From: Sphaerimonospora sp050942215
GTDB lineage: Bacteria; Actinomycetota; Actinomycetes; Streptosporangiales; Streptosporangiaceae
Assembly (NCBI RefSeq): GCF_050942215.1
Contig: NZ_CP192056.1
Location: 2,852,001-2,916,000 of the forward strand
DNA length: 64,000 nt
Direction: 5' to 3'
Part shown: one piece after another, positions 9,275 through 17,034 of the stretch
Position numbering within the stretch: the first letter of the stretch is position 1
Layout: each line of letters starts with the position of its first letter
Program-made: the position numbers and the translations under genes
The notes under the pieces: model-generated
What the model was told of the DNA's origin: nothing
Seen by the model: the letters and a program-made list of their open reading frames with translations, nothing else
Database searches by the model: none

Positions 9275-9801
9275 GCCCGCCGGCCATGATCTTCGGCGCC
9301 GCCGGCCGGTCCGACCCCGGGCAGCGGGTCCCGGTACGAGCGCGCTGGCGGGCCGCGCGACGCCTTCTCGGCGAGATCGTCGTCCAGCTCGTGGAGGAGC
9401 CTGAGATCAGGTCGCTCTCCTGGTGTCTGCCCGCCGGTCGGCGCTCGCCTGCGGCCGCGCGCCGGCTCACCCGCGCGAGCCTGGAGCGATGGGAGATGGA
9501 CGGGCTGTCCGACACCGCAGAACTGCTGGTGAGCGAGCTGACCACCAATGCCGTGTGCCACGCGCGGGGACCCATCCGGCTCACACTGATCGCGCAGGAG
9601 AACCTGCTGCGATGCGAGGTGGAGGACACCGGTCACACGCTGCCCAAAACCGACTCCATCCAGGACGCCGACGACTTCGGCGAGGGCGGGCGGGGTCTGC
9701 ACATCCTCGACATTCTGGCCTGCTGCTGGGGCGGCGCGCGCACACCGACCGGCAAGGTGATGTGGTTCGAGCTCTCCGAGGACGGCGACGCCGCCGCCTG
9801 A
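9271..9801 (+). CDS. RsbW/SpoIIAB-like ATP-binding protein (anti-sigma kinase fold)
   Basis: A 176-residue protein with a GHKL-type ATPase domain (HATPase_c_2), a family abundant in Streptomyces-type actinobacteria and usually regulatory. The N box is ELLVSELTTNAVCHA (about residues 83-97), the G1-like motif is VEDTG and the G2-like motif is EGGRGLHIL. There is no sensor domain and no neighbouring sigma factor, so the target is unknown. The GTG start at 9271 overlaps the DUF5999 stop by four bases, implying joint expression. The N-terminal 45 residues are Arg-rich and look poorly conserved. Confidence 0.82.
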   Translation: MSPPAMIFGAAGRSDPGQRVPVRARWRAARRLLGEIVVQLVEEPEIRSLSWCLPAGRRSPAAARRLTRASLERWEMDGLSDTAELLVSELTTNAVCHARGPIRLTLIAQENLLRCEVEDTGHTLPKTDSIQDADDFGEGGRGLHILDILACCWGGARTPTGKVMWFELSEDGDAAA

Positions 9802-9835
9802 CCGTGCGGCGGTCGTAGATCTTTCCGGCGCGGCT

Positions 9836-9874
9836 TACTAGGATGTCCTAGTATTTTGCTAGGACATCCTAGTA
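9836..9874. promoter_or_regulatory. Double palindromic operator in front of icmF
   Basis: Two 16-base arms, TACTAGGATGTCCTAG at 9836-9851 and CTAGGACATCCTAGTA at 9859-9874, form a perfect inverted repeat around TATTTTG. Each arm is itself nearly palindromic (CTAGGA-NN-TCCTAG), so the site offers two dyads on one 39-bp stretch, about 40 bases before the icmF start. This is what two cooperating regulator dimers would need. No regulator gene adjoins it, so the binder is unknown. Confidence 0.75.
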
Positions 9875-9913
9875 GTTTGGCCTGTGATCGCGCTGCCTTA
9901 GGAGACGACTTCG

Positions 9914-12900
9914 ATGCACGTTCCCCTGCACCCGGTTCGCATCGTCACGGCGGCGGCGCTGTTCGACGGTCACGACGCGGCGATCAACATCATGCGGCGG
10001 ATCCTGCAGTCGCAGGGGGCCGAGGTCATCCATCTGGGGCACAACCGGTCGGTGGAGGAGGTCGTCACCGCCGCGGTCCAGGAGGACGTGCAGGGCGTGG
10101 CGATCAGCTCCTACCAGGGCGGCCACGTGGAGTTCTTCACCTATCTGGTCGACCTGCTGCGCGAGCGCGGAGCCGGGCACGTCAAGGTGTACGGCGGAGG
10201 CGGCGGGGTGATCATCCCCGAGGAGATCGAGCGGCTGCACGCCTACGGGGTGGCGGGGATCTTCTCCCCTGAGGACGGGCAGCGGCTCGGCCTGGCCGGG
10301 ATGATCAACACGATCGTCGCGGCGTGCGACGTGGACCTGGCGGCGGAGCGTCCGCCCTCGGTCGCGGCGGTCACGGGAGGCGATCAGCGGGCGCTGGCAC
10401 GGGCCGTCACGATCGTGGAGTCCGGCGCGGCCGACGGGGAGTGGCTGGAGGAGCTGCGGGGCGCCGCGGCCGACCGGAGGGCCCCGGTGCTGGGCATCAC
10501 CGGAACCGGCGGGTCGGGCAAGTCCTCCCTCACCGACGAGCTGCTGCGCCGGATCAGGATCGATTACGAGGACAAGCTGCGGGTCGCGGTGGTGGCGGTG
10601 GACCCGACCCGCCGCCGCGGCGGGGGAGCGCTGCTGGGCGACCGGATCCGGATGAACAGCCTGGCCGGTGGCGGGATCTACTTCCGGTCGCTGGCCACCA
10701 GGAGCGCGCGCGAACTGCCCGGCTACACCGACGACGTGATCGCGGCCTGCCGGGCGGCGGGCTACGACCTGGTGATCGTGGAGACCCCGGGGATCGGACA
10801 GGGCGACGCGGCCATCGTGCCGTACGCGGATGTGTCGCTGTATGTGATGACCCCGGAGTTCGGGGCGGCCTCCCAGCTCGAGAAGATCGACATGCTCGAC
10901 TTCGCGGACGCGGTCGCGATCAACAAGTTCGAACGCCGGGGCGGGCAGGACGCGCTGCGCGACGTGCGCCGCCAGCTGGTGCGCAACCGGGAGGCGTTCG
11001 GGGTCCCGCCGGAGGAGATGCCGGTCTTCGGGACGATCGCCTCGCGCTTCAACGACGAGGGCGTGACCGCGTTGTACCAGCGGCTCCGCGACCTGCTCGG
11101 TGAGCACGGGCTGCCCGCGGGGCCCCACCTGCTGCCGCGGGTGGAGGGCACGACGTCGAAGGTCACCGCCGGTGTCGTGCCGCCGTCCCGGACGCGTTAC
11201 CTCGCGGAGATCGCCGAGACCATCCGCGCCTACCACACCCGCACCGGCGAGCAGGCCGATGCGGTGCGCCGCCGGCAGCACCTGGCGCACGCCCGTGAGC
11301 TGGTCGCCGCCGAGGGCGCCGACACCGCCGCCCTGGACGCGCTCCTCACCCGGGCCGAGGCCGGCATCGACGCGGAGAGCCGCGTGCTGCTGGCCGAATG
11401 GGAGACGACGGCGGAGGCCTACCGGGCGGACGAGTTCGTGGTGAAGGTCCGCGACCGGGAGCTGCGCACCCCGCTGTGGCGGGGCACGCTTTCCGGCAAC
11501 CGCATCCCCCGCGTCGCCCTGCCGCGGTACGCCGACCACGGGGACCTGCTGCGGTTCCTGCGCGCGGAGAACCTGCCGGGCCGGTTCCCGTTCACCGCCG
11601 GGGTCTTCCCGTTCAAACGGGCCGACGAGGACCCGACCAGGATGTTCGCCGGGGAGGGCGACCCGTTCCGCACCAACCGGCGGTTCAAGCTGCTGTCGGA
11701 GGGGCAGCCGGCGACGCGGCTGTCCACGGCGTTCGACTCGGTCACCCTGTACGGGCACGACCCGGACGAGCGCCCCGACATCTACGGAAAAGTCGGGACC
11801 TCGGGGGTGTCGATCGCGACGCTGGAGGACATGAAGGCGCTGTACGACGGGTTCGACCTGTCGGCGCCGAACACCTCGGTGTCCATGACGATCAACGGCC
11901 CGGCGCCGACCATCCTGGCATTCTTCCTCAACACGGCGCTCGACCAGGCGCTCGACCGCTTCCACGACGAGCACGGCCGTGCCCCCTCGCCGCAGGAGGC
12001 CGAGCAGGTACGCGCCCGGACGCTCGCCACCGTGCGCGGGACCGTCCAGGCCGACATCCTCAAGGAGGACCAGGGGCAGAACACCTGCATCTTCTCCACC
12101 GAGTTCAGCCTGCGCATGATGGCCGACATCCAGGAGTGGTTCATCGCCAACGGGGTGCGCAACTTCTACTCGGTGTCGATCTCCGGCTACCACATCGCCG
12201 AGGCCGGGGCCAATCCGATCAGCCAGCTCGCCTTCACCCTCGCCAACGGATTCACCTACGTGGAGGCCTACCTGGCCCGGGGGATGGACGTCGACGACTT
12301 CGCGCCGAACCTGTCGTTCTTCTTCTCCAACGGAATGGACCCCGAGTACAGCGTGCTCGGCCGGGTCGCGCGGCGGATCTGGGCGGTCGCCATGCGCGAG
12401 CGGTACGGCGCCGGCGAGCGGGCCCAGAAGCTGAAGTACCACATCCAGACCTCGGGCCGGTCGCTGCACGCCCAGGAGATGGACTTCAACGACATCCGCA
12501 CCACGCTGCAGGCGCTGATCGCGATCTACGACAACTGCAACAGCCTGCACACCAACGCCTACGACGAGGCCGTCACCACACCGTCGGCCGAGTCGGTGCG
12601 CCGGGCCATGGCGATCCAGCTCATCATCAACCGCGAGTGGGGCCTGGCCATGAACGAGAACCCGCTGCAGGGGTCGTTCATCATCGACGAGCTGACCGAC
12701 CTGGTGGAAGAGGCCGTGCTGACCGAGTTCGAGCGCATCTCCGACCGCGGCGGCGTGCTGGGGGCGATGGAGACCGGCTACCAGCGCGGCAAGATCCAGG
12801 ACGAGTCGATGCTGTACGAGCAGCGCAAGCACGACGGCTCCCTGCCGATCATCGGAGTCAACACCTTCCGCAACCCCGACGGCGACGTCGAGCATGGTCC

Positions 12901-13135
12901 GCTGGAGCTGGCCCGCGGCACCGAGGAGGAGAAGCGGTCTCAGCTGGAGCGGCTGCGCGGCTTCCACGAGGCCCATGCCGACGAGGCGCCAGCGGCCCTG
13001 TCCCGGCTGCGGCAGGCGGCCATGTCGCAGGACAACGCCTTCGAGGTCCTGATGGACGCCGCCCGCGTCTGCTCACTGGGCCAGATCACCGAGGCGCTGT
13101 TCGAAATCGGCGGCCAGTACCGCAGGAACGTGTGA
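9914..13135 (+). CDS. icmF: Fused isobutyryl-CoA mutase with G-protein chaperone (IcmF)
   Basis: A 1073-residue adenosylcobalamin-dependent mutase that interconverts isobutyryl-CoA and n-butyryl-CoA in acyl-CoA and branched-chain metabolism. The B12-binding domain comes first (about residues 1-140), with DGHDAAINIMRRIL carrying the lower-ligand histidine. A MeaB-like GTPase chaperone domain follows (Walker A GTGGSGKSS near residue 195, then VAVDPTRRRGGGALLGDR and NKFERRGGQDA). The catalytic TIM-barrel domain runs from about 515 to the end, with SVSISGYHIAEAGANP and QTSGRSLHAQEMDFNDIRTT. This domain order is the hallmark of IcmF. The ATG follows AGGAGA with about 9 bases spacing. Control by the double palindrome upstream is inferred. 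Confidence 0.95.
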   Translation: MHVPLHPVRIVTAAALFDGHDAAINIMRRILQSQGAEVIHLGHNRSVEEVVTAAVQEDVQGVAISSYQGGHVEFFTYLVDLLRERGAGHVKVYGGGGGVIIPEEIERLHAYGVAGIFSPEDGQRLGLAGMINTIVAACDVDLAAERPPSVAAVTGGDQRALARAVTIVESGAADGEWLEELRGAAADRRAPVLGITGTGGSGKSSLTDELLRRIRIDYEDKLRVAVVAVDPTRRRGGGALLGDRIRMNSLAGGGIYFRSLATRSARELPGYTDDVIAACRAAGYDLVIVETPGIGQGDAAIVPYADVSLYVMTPEFGAASQLEKIDMLDFADAVAINKFERRGGQDALRDVRRQLVRNREAFGVPPEEMPVFGTIASRFNDEGVTALYQRLRDLLGEHGLPAGPHLLPRVEGTTSKVTAGVVPPSRTRYLAEIAETIRAYHTRTGEQADAVRRRQHLAHARELVAAEGADTAALDALLTRAEAGIDAESRVLLAEWETTAEAYRADEFVVKVRDRELRTPLWRGTLSGNRIPRVALPRYADHGDLLRFLRAENLPGRFPFTAGVFPFKRADEDPTRMFAGEGDPFRTNRRFKLLSEGQPATRLSTAFDSVTLYGHDPDERPDIYGKVGTSGVSIATLEDMKALYDGFDLSAPNTSVSMTINGPAPTILAFFLNTALDQALDRFHDEHGRAPSPQEAEQVRARTLATVRGTVQADILKEDQGQNTCIFSTEFSLRMMADIQEWFIANGVRNFYSVSISGYHIAEAGANPISQLAFTLANGFTYVEAYLARGMDVDDFAPNLSFFFSNGMDPEYSVLGRVARRIWAVAMRERYGAGERAQKLKYHIQTSGRSLHAQEMDFNDIRTTLQALIAIYDNCNSLHTNAYDEAVTTPSAESVRRAMAIQLIINREWGLAMNENPLQGSFIIDELTDLVEEAVLTEFERISDRGGVLGAMETGYQRGKIQDESMLYEQRKHDGSLPIIGVNTFRNPDGDVEHGPLELARGTEEEKRSQLERLRGFHEAHADEAPAALSRLRQAAMSQDNAFEVLMDAARVCSLGQITEALFEIGGQYRRNV

Positions 13136-13452
13136 GCTGACGCCGGAGGCGGCCAGCGGCCCGGCCGCCCCGATATCAAGAAGAAACGATTGTGAGCGTG
13201 TTTCGGTAAAGCCGCAAGGCGGGACCGGCAAACTCGCCGTCAGAGGTGCGAATCCCTCGCGTTCGATATGGCGGGGCAAGCGCACGCCATGACGGGACGG
13301 CGTACGTCTGTGCATGTCCATTCGATTACACGGAATGGCGATCTGATCGTGCTAAGAAAGGTCAATTCGCCTGGACGTGCTGGGACGGCGGTGCCAACGA
13401 TTGAGATACGACCTGATCGCCCAATGCGATCTGATCGAAGAGGAGTATCTCT
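13136..13452 (+). other. Untranslated region before the repeat protein, with possible RNA structure
   Basis: 317 bases without a gene. Around 13198-13265 several short hairpins can form: GCC-GCAA-GGC with a GNRA-type tetraloop, then CGGC/GCCG around AAACTC, then GAGG/CCTC. CGATCTGATCG occurs near 13339 and again near 13430, just before the AGGAG ribosome-binding site of the next gene. The hairpin order faintly recalls cyclic-dinucleotide riboswitches, but conserved positions do not line up well enough for a call. Confidence 0.35.
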
Positions 13453-14463
13453 ATGCACGGCAATCGATTCTCATTACTGCTCGGTCCGGCGGTACTCGGA
13501 ATCGTCGCGCTCTGGCCCGCGGCGGCCTCGGCCACGACGACCAATCACACTCCGGGTCTGGCTGCGGCGGTGGCCTCGCCCAGCGCGGCGATCCCCGGCG
13601 TCCACGGATACGGCGAGGAGGAATCGGAGAGCGGATACGCCCAGGAGAGCTCATACAGCGGTGAGCTGATCGGTCAGCAGGCCGCCTACAGCCGGCTCGG
13701 ATCGATCCGCGAGAGCGGCATCAGCTCCATCCGCGAGAGCGGCATCAGCAGCCGGGCGATCAGCAGTCAGGAGGTCGCGTCGTACGCGAGCCCGGTGTCG
13801 GTCTCACGCACGATCACCTACCAGCGGCCCGTGACGACCACGCGGATGGTCACGACCCAGCGTCCGGTCACCCAGACGCGGATGGTCACCCATCAGCGTC
13901 CGGTGTCGTACACGCGGATGGTCACGACCCAGCGTCCGGTCACCCAGACGCGGATGGTCACCCATCAGCGTCCGGTGTCGTACACGCGGATGGTGACCGA
14001 GTCGCGTCCGGTGACGCGGCAGGTCACCTTCCAGCGCCCGGTCACCGAGACGCACATGGTGACCGAGTCGCGTCCGGTCACCCGCTGGGTCACCTACCAG
14101 CGTCCGGTCACCCGGACCCGGCTGGTCACAGAGTCGCGTCCGGTGACGCGGCAGGTCACCTTCCAGCGCCCGGTCACCGAGACGCGGATGGTCACCGAGA
14201 GCCATCCGGTCAGGGAGACCCGGCTCGTGACCGAGAGCCGTCCGGTCACCGAGACCCGGCTGGTCACGGAGAGCCGTCCGGTCAGGGAGACCCGGCTCGT
14301 GACCGAGAGCCATCCGGTCACCGAGACCCGGCTGGTCACCGAGGCACGGCAGGTGTCGTTCACCAGCCCGGCGTCGGCGTCGTTCAGCAGTCAGTCCAGC
14401 GAGGCCGGCTGGTCCGGCCAGTCCAGCCAGTCCAGCCTGTCCAGCGAGGAGGAGTGTGACTGA
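13453..14463 (+). CDS. Secreted protein built of a 12-residue Val/Thr/Arg repeat
   Basis: I do not recognise a named family. The 336-residue protein begins with a signal peptide (hydrophobic core LLLGPAVLGIVALWP, likely cleavage after AAASA near residue 27). A Ser/Glu/Tyr-rich region follows, then about 15 units close to TRMVTESRPVTE (residues about 120-300). Some units are shortened to 10 residues. The tail is Ser-rich and ends in EEECD. Alternating Val/Thr suggests extended beta structure with one Arg face. The pattern resembles the YTV-type repeats seen in some bacterial surface proteins (resemblance only). AGGAG lies 7 bases before the ATG, and a strong terminator follows, so it is a single-gene unit. 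Confidence 0.8.
   Translation: MHGNRFSLLLGPAVLGIVALWPAAASATTTNHTPGLAAAVASPSAAIPGVHGYGEEESESGYAQESSYSGELIGQQAAYSRLGSIRESGISSIRESGISSRAISSQEVASYASPVSVSRTITYQRPVTTTRMVTTQRPVTQTRMVTHQRPVSYTRMVTTQRPVTQTRMVTHQRPVSYTRMVTESRPVTRQVTFQRPVTETHMVTESRPVTRWVTYQRPVTRTRLVTESRPVTRQVTFQRPVTETRMVTESHPVRETRLVTESRPVTETRLVTESRPVRETRLVTESHPVTETRLVTEARQVSFTSPASASFSSQSSEAGWSGQSSQSSLSSEEECD
13840..13983 (+). repeat. Perfect 72-bp tandem duplication inside the repeat protein gene
   Basis: Bases 13840-13911 and 13912-13983 are identical, each encoding two 12-residue units. Neighbouring units differ at the DNA level, so this duplication is recent compared with the rest of the array. It shows that the repeat number is changing. 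Confidence 0.85.
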
Positions 14464-14477
14464 CCTCAGTCTCGACC

Positions 14478-14505
14478 GGGGGCACGGGCATCCGCCCGTG
14501 CCCCC
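14478..14505 (+). terminator. Hairpin terminator after the repeat protein gene
   Basis: A perfect 12-bp stem, GGGGGCACGGGC at 14478-14489 and its complement at 14494-14505, with the 4-base loop ATCC and a TTCT stretch after it, 14 bases past the stop codon. Confidence 0.85.
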
Positions 14506-14636
14506 TTCTGCGGTGCGTCCCCTTCCTTTCCCGGGGCCATGCCCGCCGATGGCGGAGGTGAAGGTAAAGTCGGTGGCGGTGCGCCGGGAAGCCTGGTCGG
14601 CAAAGTGGCAGATCCGTCTTCTCGTATGGAGCGACC

Positions 14637-16199
14637 GTGACCGACCCTTCGCCGCCGGCGCCACGCCCGTCCGTCTCCCGGTCCGTCTCCCGGTCCGCCC
14701 AGGGGCCCCCGCCGGATCGTGGCGAGCGGCTCGATCACGAGGGGCTGTTCACCTCGGGCTCAGGGGTGGAGACCCGCCGCATCGCCGACGTCCTGCGTAG
14801 GGAGACCGTCGGCGGAATGCTGCTGCTGGCCGCCGCGGTGCTGGGCATGATCTGGGCCAACTCTCCCTGGTCGGACGCCTACCGGTCGCTTCGCGCTCAC
14901 ACCTTCGGACCCGCAGCGCTGCACCTCGATCTGGACCTGGCCGCCTGGGCCTCCGACGGCCTTCTGGCGATCTTCTTCTTCGTCGCCGGACTGGAGCTCA
15001 AGCGCGAGTTCGTCGCCGGTGACCTGCGCGATCCGCGCCGCGCCGCGGTGCCGATCGCGGCCGCGGTCGGCGGTGTGATCGTCCCCGCCGTGTGCTACAC
15101 GCTGGTGACCCTCGGCGTCCCCGGCGCGGCCAGGGGGTGGGCGATCCCCGCCGCCACCGACATCGCGTTCGCGCTGGCGGTGCTCGCCGTCGTCGGCCGC
15201 TTCCTGCCCTCGGCGCTGCGGACGTTCCTGCTCACCCTGGCGGTGGTCGACGACCTGCTCGCCATCGTCATCATCGCCGTCTTCTACACGGCGAAGCTGT
15301 CGGTGATCCCCCTGCTGGCGTCCCTGCTGCCGCTGGCCGTCTTCGCCGTGCTGGCGCGGCGTGGCGCGCACTCGTGGTGGCTGCTGCTCCCGCCGGCGGT
15401 CGCGACCTGGGCGCTGATGCACGCCTCGGGCGTGCACGCCACGGTCGCCGGTGTGCTGCTCGGCTTCGCCGTGCCTGTCCTGGCGGGTGCGCGGGGCGAT
15501 GGCCGGAAGGCAGGTCGGGGACCGGCCGAGCACTTCGAGCACCGGTTGCGGCCGATCTCCGCCGGAGTGGCCGTGCCGGTCTTCGCGTTCCTGTCGGCCG
15601 GCGTGTCACTCGGCGGTCCGGCGGGTCTGGCCGAGGCGTTGGCCGATCCGGTGGCGCTCGGCGTGGTCGTCGGGCTCGTCGTCGGCAAGCCGATCGGGAT
15701 CACGGCGGCCACCTGGGGAGTGGCCCGGTTCACCAGGGCCGATTTGGACGAGGGGCTCTCCTGGGTCGATGTGGCCGGGCTGGCGATCCTGTCCGGCATC
15801 GGGTTCACCGTGTCCCTGCTCATCGGGGAACTGGCCTTCGGCACCGGTCGCGACGCGCAGGTCAAGGTCGCGGTGCTGGCCGGATCGCTGGTCGCCGCGA
15901 CGCTGGCCGCGGTGGTCCTCCGCTTCCGCGACCGCGCCTACCGCCGGATCGCCGAAGCCGAAGCCGCGGCCGAAGCCGAGACGAAGGCCGAAGCTGAAGC
16001 CGCGGCTGAAACCGAGACGAAGGCCGAAACCGAGACGAAGGCCGAATCCGTGTCCGCTGCCGGGGCCGGGTCGGCGGCCGTCGAACGCACCGGCTCGCGG
16101 CGGGCGGATCGGCCGGGAACGGAGACCCCGGGCGGCGGCACTCGCGAGCGAGCTCAGGGCGGGACGGACGGGCCCGGACGGTCGATCCGGCAGAGGTAG
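14637..16199 (+). CDS. nhaA: Na+/H+ antiporter NhaA
   Basis: A 520-residue antiporter that exchanges internal Na+ for external H+ across the membrane. Typical NhaA motifs are present: IFFFVAGLELKREFV, AAATDIAFALAVLAVVG (AIPAATDIAFAL region) and the ion-binding pair of aspartates in LAVVDDLLAIVIIAVFY (about residue 205). GIGFTVSLLIGELAF is near the end of the membrane domain. The C-terminus adds about 95 residues: a Glu/Ala/Lys/Thr low-complexity stretch of EAEAAAEAETKA-like units, then an Arg-rich end; most NhaA proteins lack this. The GTG at 14637 follows GGAG. The 3' end overlaps the convergent DedA relic by 46 bases. Confidence 0.93.
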   Translation: MTDPSPPAPRPSVSRSVSRSAQGPPPDRGERLDHEGLFTSGSGVETRRIADVLRRETVGGMLLLAAAVLGMIWANSPWSDAYRSLRAHTFGPAALHLDLDLAAWASDGLLAIFFFVAGLELKREFVAGDLRDPRRAAVPIAAAVGGVIVPAVCYTLVTLGVPGAARGWAIPAATDIAFALAVLAVVGRFLPSALRTFLLTLAVVDDLLAIVIIAVFYTAKLSVIPLLASLLPLAVFAVLARRGAHSWWLLLPPAVATWALMHASGVHATVAGVLLGFAVPVLAGARGDGRKAGRGPAEHFEHRLRPISAGVAVPVFAFLSAGVSLGGPAGLAEALADPVALGVVVGLVVGKPIGITAATWGVARFTRADLDEGLSWVDVAGLAILSGIGFTVSLLIGELAFGTGRDAQVKVAVLAGSLVAATLAAVVLRFRDRAYRRIAEAEAAAEAETKAEAEAAAETETKAETETKAESVSAAGAGSAAVERTGSRRADRPGTETPGGGTRERAQGGTDGPGRSIRQR

Positions 16200-16713
16200 T
16201 GCTCGCGGCCGTCGATCGGGTCGTCCGGCTCGAGTTCGCCTCCGGCGACCCGGCGAATCCCGGTCACGGCGGCCTCGTCCGCCGGTCGGCGGCCGCGCAG
16301 ACAGCGGATCACCTCGGTGACGGCCGTGACGGTGAGGGCGATGCCCAGGCCGAGCAGCAGACCCTTGACCGGGTCGTGCTCGAAAGCCGCGCCGCCCACC
16401 ATGCCGATCATGGTCGAGTACACGGCCCAGGAGGAGGCGGCGACCGCGTCGAAGAGGGAGAACCGCCCCGGCGGGTAGCCGACGGCGCCGGCGGTCGTCG
16501 TGGCCGCCGTACGGCCTCCCGGAATGTAGCGGGCGACCACCAGCAGCAGGCCGCCACGCCGCGCGAGCGTACGTTCCGCCCAGGTGAACACCGTACGGCC
16601 ACGCCCACCCGGTCTGAGCCGCCGCACCACCCGCCGCCCGCCGCTTCGCCCGAGGAGATAGGAGACATGGTCGCCGGTGAAGGCGCCCAGCGCCGCCACG
16701 GCGATCACCAGGG
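16154..16713 (-). pseudogene. DedA family membrane protein lacking its N-terminus
   Basis: The readable part starts abruptly at LVIAVAALGAFTGDHVSYLLGR, which is normally around residue 50-60 of a DedA protein (undecaprenyl-phosphate or phospholipid handling family). The motif ARYIPGGRTAATTTAG and two C-terminal membrane helices are intact. The expected first helix and the acidic ESLLP-type motif are missing. Upstream, the frame reads Pro/Arg-rich non-membrane sequence to a stop at 16784-16786. The homology stops at about 16712, exactly where a truncated LuxR gene begins on the other strand. A GTG at 16708 could start a shortened protein, but loss of function is more likely. Confidence 0.75.
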
Positions 16714-17034
16714 CTGATCGCCGGGGTGCGGGCGGTCGCGGGCGGGGCGGCGTACCTGTCTCCCCGGGTCGCGCATCGGGTGATCACACAGCTCAGCGGG
16801 GGACGGATGCGCCGGGCCGCCGCCGCGCGGACCAAGATCGAGGGCCTGACGCCGCGTGAGCGGGAGGTGCTGGCACTGCTCGGTTCGGGGCTGTCCAACG
16901 CGCAGATCGCGAACCGGCTCCATCTCGTCGAGGGGACGGTGAAGGCCTACGTGAGCGCCGTCCTGGCCCGCCTCGGCGTCGGCAACCGCGTCCAGGCCGC
17001 GATCATCGCCTACGAAGCGGGCCTGGTGTCCTAA
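16714..17034 (+). pseudogene. LuxR/NarL response regulator reduced to its DNA-binding domain
   Basis: The frame from 16714 reads LIAGVRAVAGGAAYLSP, the linker that normally follows a receiver domain. A complete LuxR HTH follows (LTPREREVLALLGSGLSNAQ, then LHLVEGTVKAYVSAVLARLG). The roughly 120-residue phospho-acceptor domain and the start region are absent; the linker homology begins at the base where the DedA relic ends. A GTG at 16726 could in theory start a free HTH, but no ribosome-binding site is visible. The stop overlaps the 3' end of the convergent hydrolase gene by 4 bases. Confidence 0.78.

Noticed and set aside
13198..13265. Cyclic-di-GMP (GEMM) riboswitch or a tRNA
   Set aside because: Only isolated words match; the conserved GACGCAAAGCC core is not aligned, and no acceptor or anticodon arm of a tRNA can be formed.
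14094..14664. Antisense repetitive frames over the repeat-protein gene
   Set aside because: They arise from the repeated codons; the plus strand has the signal peptide, ribosome-binding site and terminator.
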